NCBI GenBank assembly: GCA_903901395.1
Contig: CAIUQW010000433.1
Location: 1 to 7,872 of the forward strand
Source of the DNA: an uncultured Chlorobiales bacterium
Lineage (GTDB): Bacteria; Bacteroidota; Chlorobiia; Chlorobiales; Chlorobiaceae
Reading direction: 5' to 3'
DNA length: 7,872 nt
Made by a program: the position numbers and the translations under genes. Each line of letters starts with the position of its first letter. Positions within the stretch are counted from its first letter, which is position 1. This document shows positions 7,030 through 7,872 of this stretch, one piece after another. A model generated the notes under the pieces. The model worked only from the letters and a program-made list of their open reading frames with translations, was not told the DNA's origin and ran no database searches.

Positions 7030-7069
7030 AAAGCAGCTGTCTCAGAAACTATATTGAGACAGCTGCTTT
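7030..7069 (-). terminator. Strong stem-loop terminator for the membrane-protein gene, possibly bidirectional
   Basis: Arms AAAGCAGCTGTCTCA (7030-7044) and TGAGACAGCTGCTTT (7055-7069) pair perfectly over 15 bases around a 10-base loop. On the minus strand the stem ends in CTTTTATTAT, a usable U tract, 46 bases past the stop of the gene at 7116. On the plus strand the stem ends in TTTAG, so termination of transcripts from the PAS side is possible but weaker. Confidence 0.75.
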
Positions 7070-7115
7070 AGAATATTCCATTAAGGACGAATTATCCTCT
7101 TTTGAAATAAAAAAG

Positions 7116-7775
7116 TTACGGCTTCAACTGGTTTTCGCGCTGCGCGAAGAGGCTTCTGATGCCTGGCAGCATCGAGAGCACGGCAGAATCATTGCCCTGC
7201 TTGACCGCTTCTGAAAGCTCGTCGATAGCACGAGTGATGCTCTGGTTCACCATCATATCCCCCTGACCGGCACCGGCGGAGAGGAATCTGGTCTCGCCGC
7301 CAAGCCGCAGCACTCTGGTTCTCAGCTCGGGCTTCATGCAGCGACGGCCAATATTTTCGATCCGGTCGGCCCATTCCGACGGCCCGGCAGAGAGATCGAC
7401 CTTTTTCCGGCGGCCTGTCGAAACTTCATCCATGCCGTTCGACACAAAGAGCACGCCGAGGCCGGTCACGGTCAGCACGCTCGCAATGATCGCGCCGGTT
7501 CCCATCCCCTGAAACTCCAGCACGAGGCCAACAATGGCAGAAAGAAATGCGAAGAGCGCAATCCCGGCGCTGATCATGGTTGAAAGATTCCAGCCGACGC
7601 GAAATCCCCGGACGACGGCGTAGGAGCCTGCAGTAAGCGACAGTGCGAAAAGCGCGACAGGTGCGAGCTGCAAGTCGCCACTGAAAAGCCTTGCAGAGAA
7701 AAACGCGAAAAAGAGACCGAACACCGTCAGCACGACGCCTAACGGCAGCAATACCCAAAGCCAGGATTGTTTCAT
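7116..7775 (-). CDS. Four-helix integral membrane protein of unknown function
   Basis: I do not recognise this 219-residue protein. It has four hydrophobic segments (about 5-27, 36-57, 63-87, 92-113) with short connecting loops. A soluble, charged C-terminal part (about 114-219) follows; it begins with a basic cluster GRRKK at 121-125 that suggests it lies in the cytoplasm. Within the tail, 137-165 are rich in Arg/Glu (ADRIENIGRRCMKPE), and 179-210 look like two amphipathic helices (ITRAIDELSEAVKQG and SMLPGIRSLFAQ). No catalytic motif is evident. The ATG at 7775 overlaps the stop of the upstream minus-strand frame as ATGA, and GAGGA abuts the start, so translational coupling is likely. A strong terminator follows. 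It is intact, and codon use is GC-rich like the left-hand genes rather than the PAS pair. Confidence 0.85.
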   Translation of the reverse strand: MKQSWLWVLLPLGVVLTVFGLFFAFFSARLFSGDLQLAPVALFALSLTAGSYAVVRGFRVGWNLSTMISAGIALFAFLSAIVGLVLEFQGMGTGAIIASVLTVTGLGVLFVSNGMDEVSTGRRKKVDLSAGPSEWADRIENIGRRCMKPELRTRVLRLGGETRFLSAGAGQGDMMVNQSITRAIDELSEAVKQGNDSAVLSMLPGIRSLFAQRENQLKP

Positions 7776-7872
7776 TCCTCAGTAATTTTTTCGTCACGAA
7801 AAAGTCCGCCATTCGGCGCAAAACGCTTTCCGAACGGGTTCTCCCCCACCCGGAAGCGCCAACAGATAGCCA
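7772..7872 (-). CDS. C-terminal end of an unidentified protein, cut by window edge
   Basis: The minus-strand frame entering from the right edge reads 32 residues, including CWRFRVGENPFG and KRFAPNGGLFRDE, and ends EKITEE followed by TGA at 7772-7774. The stop shares ATGA with the start of the membrane-protein gene, the main reason for choosing this frame. A second frame is also open to a TGA further right (its last residues are EWRTFS) and cannot be excluded. No family can be named from so short a piece. Confidence 0.5.
   Translation of the reverse strand, partial: AICWRFRVGENPFGKRFAPNGGLFRDEKITEE

Larger units (their letters stand above)
6776..7115. other. Intergenic region between PAS copy 2 and the membrane-protein gene
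   Basis: These 340 bases separate convergent genes. They hold the dispersed repeat at 6816-6907 and the stem-loop at 7030-7069. The 100 or so bases between those two are AT-rich, and I see no gene or convincing signal in them. No separate intrinsic terminator for the PAS unit was found immediately after 6775. Confidence 0.6.

Overview
The window reads as chromosomal DNA of a Gram-negative bacterium, most likely a green sulfur bacterium (Chlorobiaceae, Chlorobium/Chlorobaculum type). The basis is the style of the proteins, the weak or absent Shine-Dalgarno sequences, and two kinds of dispersed palindromic repeat that I associate with such genomes. The sequence alone does not prove this assignment, and no rRNA or tRNA is present to anchor it.

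Left part (1-3152) is GC-rich, ordinary housekeeping or envelope DNA. On the minus strand lie a BMP-family lipoprotein (substrate-binding protein of the purine nucleoside type, 476-1519) and, 85 bases downstream of it, the N-terminal 130 residues of an extended-SDR epimerase/dehydratase-like enzyme that runs off the left edge. Diverging from the lipoprotein across a 187-base gap is a membrane-anchored MltF-type lytic transglycosylase (1707-3152), preceded by a good sigma70-like promoter.

Middle part (3153-6775) is visibly more AT-rich and looks accessory. A 515-base intergenic region holds a compact composite palindromic element (15-base perfect terminal inverted repeats around two GC-rich hairpins) and, nearer the next gene, a perfect 8+8 dyad that could be an operator. 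Next come two tandem, paralogous units, each encoding about 510 residues made of four consecutive PAS domains and no recognisable output domain. Both units are interrupted by a frameshift in the first PAS domain, at different places: a net loss of about 10 bases in copy 1 and of exactly 1 base in copy 2, judged by aligning the copies to each other. As written, neither makes a full-length protein.

Right part (6776-7872) contains a 92-base dispersed palindromic repeat, a strong stem-loop terminator, and on the minus strand an unrecognised four-helix membrane protein (7116-7775). Its start overlaps (ATGA) the stop of a further gene running in from the right edge.

The most unusual content is the pair of PAS-only, independently frameshifted tandem genes with repeat-rich flanks. 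No defence system, CRISPR array or complete mobile element is visible.
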